64,000 nt of DNA from the NCBI GenBank assembly GCA_030655075.1, contig JAURWE010000046.1, positions 1 to 64,000 of the forward strand, read 5' to 3'. Positions 8,798 to 18,303 of this stretch are shown here, piece after piece (the first letter of the stretch is position 1; every line of letters starts with the position of its first letter). The notes beneath the pieces were generated by a model that was not told the origin of the DNA, ran no database searches, and saw nothing but the letters and a program-made list of their open reading frames with translations. Made by a program: the position numbers and the translations under genes. The DNA comes from Pararhizobium sp. (lineage in GTDB: Bacteria; Pseudomonadota; Alphaproteobacteria; Rhizobiales; Rhizobiaceae).

Positions 8798-10039
8798 TCA
8801 GCGGGTTCGGCGTTTCAGATCCTCCCTCGTCACACGGATTTCGCCCTCTACGTCGTTACTGCGGTAAACGTAAGACATCTCATGGCGCGCATATTGCCCT
8901 TCCCTGTCGGCACTGAGCCAATTGAAGGATCCAACACAGAGAAGATTGTCATCCACAGCGACAATTTTGCTATGAAGCTTCTCAATACGGTGCAGCGTGA
9001 CGCCAATCTGTTCCAGCGCGCGGGCAGCCTCGTCGATTTGGCTGGTGCCGCCTAATGTCAGGTTTGCGTTCAGCAACGGATCGGCGTAAATGTCGATTTT
9101 AGCGCCCCGGGCGGCAGCCAGTTCTACAGCCTGCAATATTCCTGTGCGCTCCATCGTGCGAAGTTTGATCCAAGGGCTGACGATCAGGTAGCGCTGCGCA
9201 ACGGCGGACAAGACATTCAGCAGAAATGAATCGTGTTCTGCAGCGTTTCGCAGCATCTGCATTCGCCCCTTGCTTGCCTGCAAATCGGCGCGTGGTGCCG
9301 GCTGGAAGTCGAGCTCCTGACCGGGTTGGTCGAGGAAGCTTGACAACAATGCTCGCGGGGAACCGGGTACCGCATTTACGAGCACGTCCATGTCTCCAAA
9401 CAGCAGAAAGCTGTCTTTCGCACGCGATACCGTTACGTTCAACATGCTAGGGGAGCCGTCAATAAAGCCACCGTCGGCGTGTTTGGAATAGACTGGAGAG
9501 AAAATCACCACGGGGCGTTCGGCACCTTGAAGGGCGTGGACGGTGCCAATTGTCATGCCTGTTCGCCCCGAGGCGGTGATGTTATGTGCAGTGCAGGCTC
9601 TCCGCAACTCGCGGACCTGCGCGCCAAAAGGCGTAACAACACCAACGATTTCCTCTACGGGACGGCCATACCGCTCTTCCAATGGCCCGCGATTTTCAGC
9701 AATCCAAGCCACGATTGATTGCGCTTCAGTGAGGTTTGATCGGCTGTTGCCCGCGCGGACCGCCTTCCCATCAACATGAAAGTATCCCATCGCCGGCAAA
9801 AGCCGATCGCTCGGCGCGGACCCACGACGCGGGCGCAGCTTACCCTTGTAACAAAGGGCGTTGCTGTACGCTATGATCTCATCATGGCAGCGGCGGTGCT
9901 CAAACAGCCACAGACCCGGCTCTAGGTCTGGCCAAGGCGAAACCTGACACGCCCGTTGGGCCAGCCGCATCGCACTGCCGGATGTGCTGCAAAGACCCGT
10001 GGCATCAAGGGTTTGAATGTCTGCATCCGCCTCCAACAC
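8798..10039 (-). CDS. Helicase C-terminal part with phospholipase D-like domain (downstream half of a split gene)
   Basis: A 413-residue frame carrying the second half of a superfamily 1 helicase (UPF1/DNA2-like) joined to a PLD-type nuclease domain. Helicase motif V/VI regions are visible as VHALQGAERPVVIFSPV and VTVSRAKDSFLLFGD. The C-terminal domain has a single HKD motif, HSKIVAVDDNLLCVGSFNW, near residue 355, preceded by the usual LIVSPWIK strand. The nominal GTG start at 10039 lies inside the upstream half. The frames meet near 10043, where a one-base shift joins EAG to FVLEADADIQ and restores a continuous helicase of about 1,120 residues. Separate translation is possible but unlikely to give a working protein. 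Confidence 0.75.
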   Translation of the reverse strand: MLEADADIQTLDATGLCSTSGSAMRLAQRACQVSPWPDLEPGLWLFEHRRCHDEIIAYSNALCYKGKLRPRRGSAPSDRLLPAMGYFHVDGKAVRAGNSRSNLTEAQSIVAWIAENRGPLEERYGRPVEEIVGVVTPFGAQVRELRRACTAHNITASGRTGMTIGTVHALQGAERPVVIFSPVYSKHADGGFIDGSPSMLNVTVSRAKDSFLLFGDMDVLVNAVPGSPRALLSSFLDQPGQELDFQPAPRADLQASKGRMQMLRNAAEHDSFLLNVLSAVAQRYLIVSPWIKLRTMERTGILQAVELAAARGAKIDIYADPLLNANLTLGGTSQIDEAARALEQIGVTLHRIEKLHSKIVAVDDNLLCVGSFNWLSADREGQYARHEMSYVYRSNDVEGEIRVTREDLKRRTR

Positions 10040-12183
10040 AAACCGGCCTCGCGCAAATTCCCAACATCGACGGCGCGGGGCACGGCCGAGATCGGCTCGA
10101 TCTGTTGGGTATCGCCGATGACCAGGGCGCGTTTGGCTAAAGCAAATGCAGCGCCGGCAACCTCGGGGAGGGCTTGCCCTGCCTCATCTATGATCAGCAG
10201 ATCGATGAAGTCGTAAAGATACTCATTGGCCCATTCGCCTCCGTCCCGGCGGCTGTAAGAGAGTTTCGACGGCAGGCTGGCGAAGGTCGAAACGGCACAT
10301 GGTGTCAGCATCATGCGTCGATGCCAGCGCGGTACCAGCGTCGATCGACCGCGTTTGGTGGCGGAGGCCGTAATCCCTGCCAGATCGGCCTCCATCGCCA
10401 TCAACCAGCGGCCTTCCCAGTAGTGGGTGGCCAGTTGGAAAAGCTCGAAACGTTGGCATAGGTCGATGCGATCCTCCAACCCATCCTCCAGGCCATCCCC
10501 TCCATCAAACGAGATCAATGCTTGTTTCCGGGCAGATCGTGCAGCAGTGATTTCGGCCATCACCTGTCTGACACCGCTCAAAGCCTGCGTTGCCGAGGCG
10601 TATTCGGTTTCAGCCTTTAGAAGCGCGCGAGCAAGATATTGATCAATCTCAGAGATGCGCTTCAGTCCAGCGATCCCGGAAAGTTCTCCCAGAGCTACAC
10701 GCACCCGAAGAACGCGCTTCCGTTCAATGGCGGGGATAAAGCTGAACACCGCGAAGAGGCTTGATTCCTGAACTTGTTGGCGATCGAACACCGTACGGTG
10801 CCGTTGCATGCTTTCGACTACGAGGCCTTGCTCGCTTACGAGGGTCTGAGCACTTGCTTCCGCCGCTGCGGGGTCGCCTCCCATTGCGTGGACTTTTCCC
10901 ATCGCTATGGATTGTTGTTTAAGGCTGCGGTCAGCCTCTACGAGTTTTGAAACGTGATAAGCAATGGCGCCCTGAAGGGCCGAGACATAGTCCGTGACGT
11001 CACCCTGAGTGCTCGGAAATGCTGCTCGCGCAGCCGTTAGCCAAGCTTCTTTCCCAGCCAAAAAACCATCGACGGTTTCAATCCGTGTCTGGAAGTCCTC
11101 GGTTTGGTACTTTTCTGCAGCTTCCTGCCGTCGAGAATTTGCGGGCAGAAATATGCCAAAACTATCGACACCGGGTAGCCAGCGCCCAGCGAGTGGGCCG
11201 TCGCCCTTAGCAAAATCCTTGCCGAAAGCGTCGATAATGTTCGTAACAGCCTGATTGTTTGACGATGTCGCCACAATCACAGGCGGCTCCCCACCATCAA
11301 GCGCAGCGCGGACCCAAAGTCCTGCCACGGCAGACAGAAGGAGCGTCGTCTTACCGGTCCCCGGCGGACCATTGACGGCAATGACATCGCCCGGCACCGC
11401 AGCATCCAGCCAGGCTAGAACCTGCCGCTGTTGCTCAGCCAACGGAAAATGGGGATTGGAATGGCCGAGACGGCGGGCAAGTGCCGTCTCAACGTTGGTT
11501 TCGGGCAGCAATCGCTTAACGGGTGAGACGATTTTGTTGAGAAGCGGCGCCGGCGGACGGTCGGCGAGGACTTTGTCATAGAGATCCAAGATGTTGCGCA
11601 CTGTCGCCGAGACGTCCTCGGCCGGTTCTAAAAGACCGAAGCCGGCTGGAACGTAATCTTGATCTCCGATGGGCCAGCCTTTCGCCACGGCATCCAGCAT
11701 TTTGCGGCAATACGCGAGGTAGGTTGCCCAATCCAACCGGTCGTCCGGTTGCCATGGTTCTGCAGTCAGAAAGCTGTCCAAAGCGTCTACCGCGCCGATC
11801 GAGAATTCGTCGGAAGGCAACGGCGTCAACACGTCTCGCGCAATGAAATTGCGTTGCGGAGAGATTCTTCCCTCGAGGTCAACCAAGGCTTCTGTCACGA
11901 CCGGCGCAACCAGCTCGGGAAGGCCGTCACCGCTCGCCGCACCGGGCGACAACCGCCTTGCCACAACCAGGGGCCAAAACCGAACAGCGATCGCCTTTGT
12001 CTTTGGCTGGTCTTTGAACAGTTGGCCGAGCGAGTGTTTCGGGAGCAGGCCAGTGCGAAGGGTCTCGGAAGACAAATTTATAAACCGCTTGCGGTCCCGT
12101 TGGCTGAACTTGCCCTCTCCCAAAGCTCCATCAGCCAAGGAGGTGCGCCAATAGCGCAAGACGGCATCGAGGTTTCGATTCAA
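9922..12183 (-). CDS. Superfamily 1 (DNA2/NAM7-type) helicase N-terminal part (upstream half of a split gene)
   Basis: A 753-residue frame with an N-terminal domain of about 250 residues that I do not recognise, then helicase motif I (Walker A) GPPGTGKTTLLL near residue 270, a long helical insertion, and Walker B IIDEAGQALPE with motif III GDTQQIEPI near residue 700. After GNLREAGL the frame reads about 40 non-family residues and stops, while the true continuation lies in another frame in the 8798-10039 feature. The start is a TTG with only a weak AAGG upstream; an in-frame stop lies shortly before it. It is either a recent pseudogene, a sequence error, or a programmed shift. Confidence 0.75.
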   Translation of the reverse strand: MNRNLDAVLRYWRTSLADGALGEGKFSQRDRKRFINLSSETLRTGLLPKHSLGQLFKDQPKTKAIAVRFWPLVVARRLSPGAASGDGLPELVAPVVTEALVDLEGRISPQRNFIARDVLTPLPSDEFSIGAVDALDSFLTAEPWQPDDRLDWATYLAYCRKMLDAVAKGWPIGDQDYVPAGFGLLEPAEDVSATVRNILDLYDKVLADRPPAPLLNKIVSPVKRLLPETNVETALARRLGHSNPHFPLAEQQRQVLAWLDAAVPGDVIAVNGPPGTGKTTLLLSAVAGLWVRAALDGGEPPVIVATSSNNQAVTNIIDAFGKDFAKGDGPLAGRWLPGVDSFGIFLPANSRRQEAAEKYQTEDFQTRIETVDGFLAGKEAWLTAARAAFPSTQGDVTDYVSALQGAIAYHVSKLVEADRSLKQQSIAMGKVHAMGGDPAAAEASAQTLVSEQGLVVESMQRHRTVFDRQQVQESSLFAVFSFIPAIERKRVLRVRVALGELSGIAGLKRISEIDQYLARALLKAETEYASATQALSGVRQVMAEITAARSARKQALISFDGGDGLEDGLEDRIDLCQRFELFQLATHYWEGRWLMAMEADLAGITASATKRGRSTLVPRWHRRMMLTPCAVSTFASLPSKLSYSRRDGGEWANEYLYDFIDLLIIDEAGQALPEVAGAAFALAKRALVIGDTQQIEPISAVPRAVDVGNLREAGLCWRRMQTFKPLMPRVFAAHPAVRCGWPNGRVRFRLGQT

Positions 12184-12324
12184 AAATCTGGCCTTTGAAG
12201 GTTACGATTGAAATTGAACGACCCAACTCCTGTTCATCTACCCACATACCGTCAAGCTGTCTATGCTCCTAAGGCAACGTGGACGGCTTCCAACATCACG
12301 GATTTACGACCTTTCCCCCCTATT

Positions 12325-12347
12325 TCGCGCCCACTTAGCGCCCTCAT
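12325..12347. repeat. Imperfect direct repeat, copy 1
   Basis: This 23-base stretch (TCGCGCCCACTTAGCGCC followed by CTCAT) matches 12406-12428 at about 17 of 23 positions, 81 bases apart. It may be part of a degenerate intergenic repeat family; I cannot name one. Confidence 0.3.
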
Positions 12348-12405
12348 CTTGGTGGTTGATACCGCCCCCTCTGGCCTTTGGCAGTCAGACCGCTTCTCGG
12401 GGCGC

Positions 12406-12428
12406 TCGCGTCCGGAAAGCGCCTTCAT
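12406..12428. repeat. Imperfect direct repeat, copy 2
   Basis: Second copy of the 12325-12347 sequence (TCGCGTCCGGAAAGCGCC followed by TTCAT). Both copies share the TCGCG start and AGCGCC core. Confidence 0.3.
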
Positions 12429-12614
12429 AACGGACATGAAGCGACCGGCCGAAGCTGCTGCAAAGCGGACATGCCGGGACCTGGTCGGATTGAGATCCTC
12501 ATCGAGATTATGGTGGCCGGAATGCATGAATGAGTACCGCGTTGAACCCAAGGACGGCGTCAGGACAAATTATTGTCCTCGCATTTCGTGTCAAATCTCT
12601 CCGCATATGTAAAT

Positions 12615-13364
12615 TTATGAAAAATTCTCCAGCACCGCGAGAAATGTATGCCGGTCGCCCTGTCCTTCGGTGAGCCGCACACGGCCTTCGATGTCGGCGA
12701 GGTGGTGGTCCATGAGGTCTTGAGCTTTGCCCAGATCCTTGGCCTTCAGGGCGGCGACGATCAGGCGGTGGTGGTCGGCGCCGCAGTCGTCCTTGCGCTC
12801 TTCTTCATAGAGCGACATGACAAGCGACAGGCGGGCGACGATTTTTGACAGCATCTCGGTCAAGACAGGGTTGCCCGCGAGGTCTGCGAGCACGATGTGG
12901 AATTTGCCGGACAGCACTGTTTTAGACTTTTCATCGCCGTGATGGTGGATGTGTTCTTCCTCGTCCGTCAGCCTTTGAAGTGCGTCCAGCTGCTCGGGCG
13001 TCGCGCGGGTGATGACGAGTTCCAGAAGAAGGCGTTCCAGCTTACGCCGCGCTTCGAACAGGTTTTTAGCCTGCTCGATGCTTGGCTCGGCCACGAATGT
13101 TCCGCGGTTGCGCTTGCGCTCGAGCAGATGGTCGCTTTCGAGCACGCCGAGCGCGCCGCGCACCACGGTGCGGCTGACGCCGAAATGCTCCGCGATCGCC
13201 TCCTCGAGGATCTTGGTGCCGGGCTTCAGCGCGCCTTCGCCGATGGCGGCTGCCAGAGTGGCACGGATGCGCTCGGAAACATCGTCATTGTTGGTGTCGG
13301 CCGCGTCCGCTGCGCCATGCGCGGCTGTCGTGGTCTTGGCGCTTTGGCGGCGCGTCTTCTTCAT
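12615..13364 (-). CDS. GntR-family transcriptional regulator (FadR/FCD subfamily)
   Basis: DNA-binding regulator of 249 residues. A basic, low-complexity N-terminus (MKKTRRQSAKTTT) leads into the winged helix-turn-helix near residues 35-100 (AIGEGALKPGTKILEEAIAE, then FGVSRTVVRGALGVLE). The C-terminal FCD effector domain contains ARRKLERLLLELV and FHIVLADLAGNPVLTEML, with His residues placed to bind a metal and a carboxylate ligand. The ATG at 13364 is preferred because GGAG lies eight bases before it; a start at 13409 would add 15 residues. It is last in a minus-strand run behind a sugar-isomerase-like gene and an amino-acid transporter pair, which it probably controls. Confidence 0.9.
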   Translation of the reverse strand: MKKTRRQSAKTTTAAHGAADAADTNNDDVSERIRATLAAAIGEGALKPGTKILEEAIAEHFGVSRTVVRGALGVLESDHLLERKRNRGTFVAEPSIEQAKNLFEARRKLERLLLELVITRATPEQLDALQRLTDEEEHIHHHGDEKSKTVLSGKFHIVLADLAGNPVLTEMLSKIVARLSLVMSLYEEERKDDCGADHHRLIVAALKAKDLGKAQDLMDHHLADIEGRVRLTEGQGDRHTFLAVLENFS

Positions 13365-13484
13365 GTCCGTCTCCAGGTCAAATGCCTGTGCCAGATCTGG
13401 ACCCGGCATGTCAGTGTATCTGATAGCGATGTGCTGTAATTATTTCCATAAGAATGTTCGTGCGCAAGTAACCTGAGCGGCGAT

Positions 13485-13522
13485 TTCCAGGTGCTGGCAG
13501 CCACGCCGTCAGCACCCTGGGC
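13485..13522. terminator. Hairpin between isomerase and GntR genes
   Basis: The sequence from CCAGGTGCTG to CAGCACCCTGG can fold into a stem of about ten pairs with one bulge. It lies just after the stop of the isomerase gene on the minus strand. No T-run follows, so it may be an attenuator or RNA-stability element rather than a full intrinsic terminator. Confidence 0.4.
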
Positions 13523-13526
13523 GCGG

Positions 13527-14657
13527 TCAGGCCGCCTTGTGCTTCGTGGCCGGGGAGCCGAGCACGATCCCCTTGGCCCGGCAAGCCGTTTCGATGTGGC
13601 GGGCAGATGCCTTGATGAAGCCGATCGCCTCATCAAAACCGTAGGACTGGTGTTCGTAGGTAGGATAGCCGTACTGGGTACGTTCATAGGTTTCCCAGCC
13701 GGGAATCTCGCCAGAAGCGACCCGGGTCTCGTAGGCATCGATCATGGCCATATAGGCTTCGAGTTCTTCAGACGTCAGGTCCGGATGGCCGGCGCGCCAG
13801 ATCGGGTCGTCGATCTCGATGCACTGGCGCGGATTGGCTTTGCGGCGCCTGTCCTCGACGGAGGCTGCGACCTCCAGCGACAGGTTGAGCGAGGGATTTG
13901 CCTCCGCAAGGATGGGAAGGATGGCCGCGAAATCGACGATGCCGCCGCCGCAGGGCCGTGTCTGGAAATCAAGCCCGCCAGGCGCACGGCCGACATAGGC
14001 ATCCTTGATATGGGTCTGGCGAATGTAGGGCGCCAGCCGTTTGGCAGCAAAGACCGGATGCTCCGCCCGCTGCAGACCGTTGGCGGTATCGAAGACGACG
14101 CCGACGCAATCGGCACCGATCGCCTCGATCAGCCGCAGGATCTCGAAGGATGTGATTTCGTCGTGGGTCTCGATGTTCATATGGGCGCCATGGGCGCGGG
14201 CGACGGGGGCGAGCTTGCGCAGCACCTTTTCGATGCCCGTCAGTTGCTCCTCCCAGGTCACGTCGGTGCGAAAACGGTCGTTGGCCAGACGGCCGCGATA
14301 TTCGGATTTGAAATTGCCAGGCGCCACCCAGAGCTCGAAGCAGCCGATGGCCGCACTCGCCTCGACCATGCGGGTGAAACCGGCGATGATGTCGCCGCCG
14401 CCCACTGCCCTGAGCGCCGGTTCCTCGGCGCTGCAATAGGGGTTGACCTTGCCGATGCCGCTTTCGAGGTAGAGGCCGAGATCATCCGCTTTGGCGCGAA
14501 TGTCCCGGAGTTCGCCGGCATCCAGCGCCGGGCTCATGTCCAGCGCCGTACTGAAAAAGATGCCCGAAAGGCCGAGCGCCTTGACATGATCGAGGCTGGC
14601 CAAAGGGCCGCGTTTTTTTCCTTCGGGCAGCTTGATGCTGTCGATACCCAGTTTCAT
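13527..14657 (-). CDS. Sugar phosphate isomerase/epimerase-like TIM-barrel protein
   Basis: A 376-residue member of the xylose isomerase-like/AP endonuclease 2 superfamily. The N-terminus MKLGIDSIKLPEG starts the barrel, and metal-binding positions fit MNIETHDEI, GVVFDTANG, RQTHIKDAYVG and LSLEVAASVED. The ATG at 14657 is chosen over a TTG at 14663 because GGAG is eight bases upstream. The gene lies 89 bases after an amino-acid-type ABC permease gene and before a GntR regulator. The substrate is not known; such proteins isomerise, epimerise or dehydrate polyols, sugars and inositol derivatives. Confidence 0.85.
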   Translation of the reverse strand: MKLGIDSIKLPEGKKRGPLASLDHVKALGLSGIFFSTALDMSPALDAGELRDIRAKADDLGLYLESGIGKVNPYCSAEEPALRAVGGGDIIAGFTRMVEASAAIGCFELWVAPGNFKSEYRGRLANDRFRTDVTWEEQLTGIEKVLRKLAPVARAHGAHMNIETHDEITSFEILRLIEAIGADCVGVVFDTANGLQRAEHPVFAAKRLAPYIRQTHIKDAYVGRAPGGLDFQTRPCGGGIVDFAAILPILAEANPSLNLSLEVAASVEDRRRKANPRQCIEIDDPIWRAGHPDLTSEELEAYMAMIDAYETRVASGEIPGWETYERTQYGYPTYEHQSYGFDEAIGFIKASARHIETACRAKGIVLGSPATKHKAA

Positions 14658-14746
14658 TTTCAAACTCCTTTGCTGTTTCCTGATCGGGCGCGCTTGGTGG
14701 CGTCCTTATCGATTATGAGAGCGGTGTTTCTTGATCCCGGCGATCG

Positions 14747-15622
14747 TCATGTGCGCTGCCGGGCAGGGGCCTTTGCTGCAGCGGTGCGGTTCTTCGGCTG
14801 CAGGCGTTTTTCGAGATAATGCTGGCCGATGGAGGCGACCGTGGTGATGGCGAGGTACCAGATCGAGGCGACGAACAAGAGCTCGATGACCAGAAAGTTT
14901 CGGGCATAGATCGCTTGCGCCTGTGTCAGCAGATCCTGCATACCGATGACCGAAACGATGGCGCTGGCCTTGAGCATGCCGATCGCCTGGTTTCCGGTCG
15001 GCGGAACGATAAGTCGTGTGGCCTGCGGTAGGATGACGGTGAGGAAGGTCTGCGTTTTTTTCAGCCCGAGGGCTGTGGCAGCCTCCCGCTGTCCCTTATC
15101 GACCGCAATCAACCCGCCACGAATGATCTCCGACATGTTGGCCGCCTCATGCAGGCCGAGTGCCAGAAAACCTGCCACGGCCGGCGTCACCAGATCGTTG
15201 ATCGAAATGCTGAAGTCGCCCATGCCGATCTGCGGGATGAATAGGGCAATGTTGAACCAGAAGAAGATCTGGACGATGAGCGGCACGCCGCGAAACCACC
15301 AAACGAACGCGGCCGCCAGCGCCTTCAGAACCAGGTTTTCCGAGGTGGCCATCAGCGCCAGCACGCAGCCGAGCAGAATGCCGAACACCATCGCACCGGC
15401 CGTCAGTTCAAGCGTCAGGAGAACGCCGCGAAGGATGGACGGATGGATCAGATAGTGTGGTATCTCGGACCACTGAACGCTCTGGCTTTGCGCCACGATC
15501 ATGCCGAAGATGGCCAGCGCGAGGATCGCGCTGGCGCCGGTCGCCACCTGGCCCCACTTCACCGGTTTGCCGGTGGGGGGTGCCAGGGTGAGGGTGGTTG
15601 GGTGAGCCGCAAACAGGGTCAT
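14747..15622 (-). CDS. Polar amino acid-type ABC transporter permease
   Basis: Inner-membrane permease of the His/Glu/Gln family (BPD_transp_1), 291 residues. About 30 cytoplasmic residues precede several membrane spans. The conserved cytoplasmic EAA loop is AATALGLKKTQTFLTVILPQ near residue 180, and WWFRGVPLIVQIFFWFN is typical of this family. It starts four bases after the binding-protein gene. No ATPase gene and no second permease accompany the pair, so it must act as a homodimer and borrow an ATPase, possibly from elsewhere in the genome. Confidence 0.92.
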   Translation of the reverse strand: MTLFAAHPTTLTLAPPTGKPVKWGQVATGASAILALAIFGMIVAQSQSVQWSEIPHYLIHPSILRGVLLTLELTAGAMVFGILLGCVLALMATSENLVLKALAAAFVWWFRGVPLIVQIFFWFNIALFIPQIGMGDFSISINDLVTPAVAGFLALGLHEAANMSEIIRGGLIAVDKGQREAATALGLKKTQTFLTVILPQATRLIVPPTGNQAIGMLKASAIVSVIGMQDLLTQAQAIYARNFLVIELLFVASIWYLAITTVASIGQHYLEKRLQPKNRTAAAKAPARQRT

Positions 15623-15626
15623 GGGC

Positions 15627-16559
15627 TCAGTCCACCGGCATGTTGGCAGCGTCGTTGACCTTGACGGTCTTCACGGCCAGTGGTCCGAGGCTCCACTTCT
15701 TCATGATCGTCTCGTAGGCGCCGCTGTCGACCATCTGCTGAAGAGCGGCGACGACCGTGTCGCGCAGTTCCGGATTGTCCTTTGATGTCAGCATGCCGAG
15801 ATAGCCGACAGCAAGCCGGATATCGGGAAGTGCCTGCAGACCCTTGCCGTTGCCGGTCTGGTTCTCGGTTGTGTAGACGCTGGTGGCGTAACCGTTGACG
15901 GTGGCATCGGCACGGCCGGTGCGCACCGCCTGCAGCACATCAGGCATCTTCGGGATCGACATGATCTCGATCGGGGTCTCGCATTTCTCCGAGGCCGCCT
16001 CGACCATTCTGGCCTGGAAGGTTCCGACCGGTACGGCGACCTTTTTGCCGCAGAGGTCGGCCATCGCCTTGATGCCGAGAGGATTGTCCTTGATCGTCAT
16101 GATCGTCGTCGCGTCATACATGTAGTCGATGACGTCGACCTGCCTTTCCAGCTCGGGGTCGTCGTTGATGCCGGAAATCGACATGTGGAAGCGCTTGGAC
16201 AGAATGGATGGCACGATCGCAGCGCCGGCGCCGACATCGGTCATCTGGACGTCGATGCCCAGAATGACGCCAAGTGCGCTGGCGATATCGGCATCGATGC
16301 CGACGAGCTTGCCATCGTCAGCATGAAAGCTGATCGGCGGGGTGAGGTCGGTGGCCACCTTCAGCACGCCGCTTTCCTTGATATCCGCTGGTAGCTTGTC
16401 GGCCAGTGCCTGGGTGAGCGCGACGCCCGGCAGCGTCGCCACGTCGGTGTCGGGCACCATCTTCACGGCGGCACCTTCGGCCGCATAAAGGGACGTGGTC
16501 GCCAGTGTCACCAGTGCGCCGGTCAGTCCTGCCTTCAAAAGTCTCTGAACGTTTTTCAT
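15627..16559 (-). CDS. Amino acid-type ABC transporter substrate-binding protein
   Basis: Periplasmic solute-binding protein family 3, 310 residues. A Sec signal peptide covers about residues 1-28 (basic MKNVQRLLKAG, then GALVTLATTSLYAAEG). The mature part contains VATDLTPPISFHADDGKLVGIDADIA, here quoted in parts: LTPPISFHADDGK and GIDADIASALG, typical of this family. It is first in a minus-strand unit with the permease (four-base gap) and the isomerase-like gene. The ligand is uncertain; the isomerase neighbour allows a sugar-amine or opine-like compound, which is inference only. Confidence 0.92.
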   Translation of the reverse strand: MKNVQRLLKAGLTGALVTLATTSLYAAEGAAVKMVPDTDVATLPGVALTQALADKLPADIKESGVLKVATDLTPPISFHADDGKLVGIDADIASALGVILGIDVQMTDVGAGAAIVPSILSKRFHMSISGINDDPELERQVDVIDYMYDATTIMTIKDNPLGIKAMADLCGKKVAVPVGTFQARMVEAASEKCETPIEIMSIPKMPDVLQAVRTGRADATVNGYATSVYTTENQTGNGKGLQALPDIRLAVGYLGMLTSKDNPELRDTVVAALQQMVDSGAYETIMKKWSLGPLAVKTVKVNDAANMPVD

Positions 16560-17148
16560 GCGATCCCCTTTTCGTTTTGCTTGTGTGAAGTCTCTGGGAT
16601 CGGCTATGCAATCGGCGTGCCAAGCTGAATGTGGGCACCCTAATTGTATGAAAATAAACGTCTATATCGGAGTTATAGATTTTTTGGTAAACTTTCGAAT
16701 TTAGTTTCGCATAAAATTTCGAATATTAGATGCATAATTTTTGACCTGAGTACCGCTTTTGGAGGCATTCATGGACGTTTGGGCACTTTCGTCATCCGGT
16801 TGCGGGTGGGTGCGGGCCATTCGGTCGGGATTTGAGTGAGGCGACAGCCGTCTTTCTGCCCTCGAAATGTACAGACGTCTGCTCTTCACCGTGCTTTTTG
16901 TTGAAACTTTGCACACAAAAGCATCCGAAAGAAATTTCGGAAGAATTTAATTATAAAATTACGAATGTTGGTGAACTAGAAATATTTGTTTAAAAGCATT
17001 GACTTAGATTCTCGCGTCATGAGCTTTTCGAAACTGGCACACCGATTGCACAGCCATTTCCCATGAACACGTCGGGTCCAGCAGGCCGCACCACATCGCA
17101 TTTCGCTGCTGAACCACCGGTCACCCAACGCAAGATCAGGAAAGCCAC
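16560..17148. other. Divergent intergenic control region
   Basis: A 589-base AT-rich region between two divergent transport operons (binding protein on minus, Pot-type ATPase on plus). No convincing coding frame is seen. It holds two TTTCGAAT direct repeats 24 bases apart (16693-16700 and 16717-16724) and further AATTTCG-like stretches near 16934-16975. Promoters for both operons should be here. Confidence 0.5.
16693..16724. promoter_or_regulatory. Tandem TTTCGAAT sites, possible operator
   Basis: TTTCGAAT occurs twice, its starts 24 bases apart and separated by AT-rich sequence, about 135-165 bases before the start of the minus-strand binding protein. Spacing is close to two helical turns. 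Binding by the 12615-13364 GntR regulator is a guess. Confidence 0.3.
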
Positions 17149-18276
<1,128 letters not shown>

Positions 18277-18303
18277 GAAACCCCAACAACAGAGGTGAAC
18301 ATC

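Larger units (their letters stand above)
12184..12614. other. Intergenic region between helicase and GntR genes
   Basis: About 430 bases without a credible gene. Frames on both strands are open but carry no recognisable protein, codon pattern or ribosome-binding site. The region holds two imperfect copies of a 23-base sequence (12325-12347 and 12406-12428) and looks like degraded or repeat-derived sequence. It would also contain the helicase promoter on the minus strand. Confidence 0.4.

Noticed and set aside
13491..14819. 442-residue plus-strand open frame
   Set aside because: It lies antisense to the isomerase-like gene, has no family resemblance and results from high GC third-position bias of the real gene.
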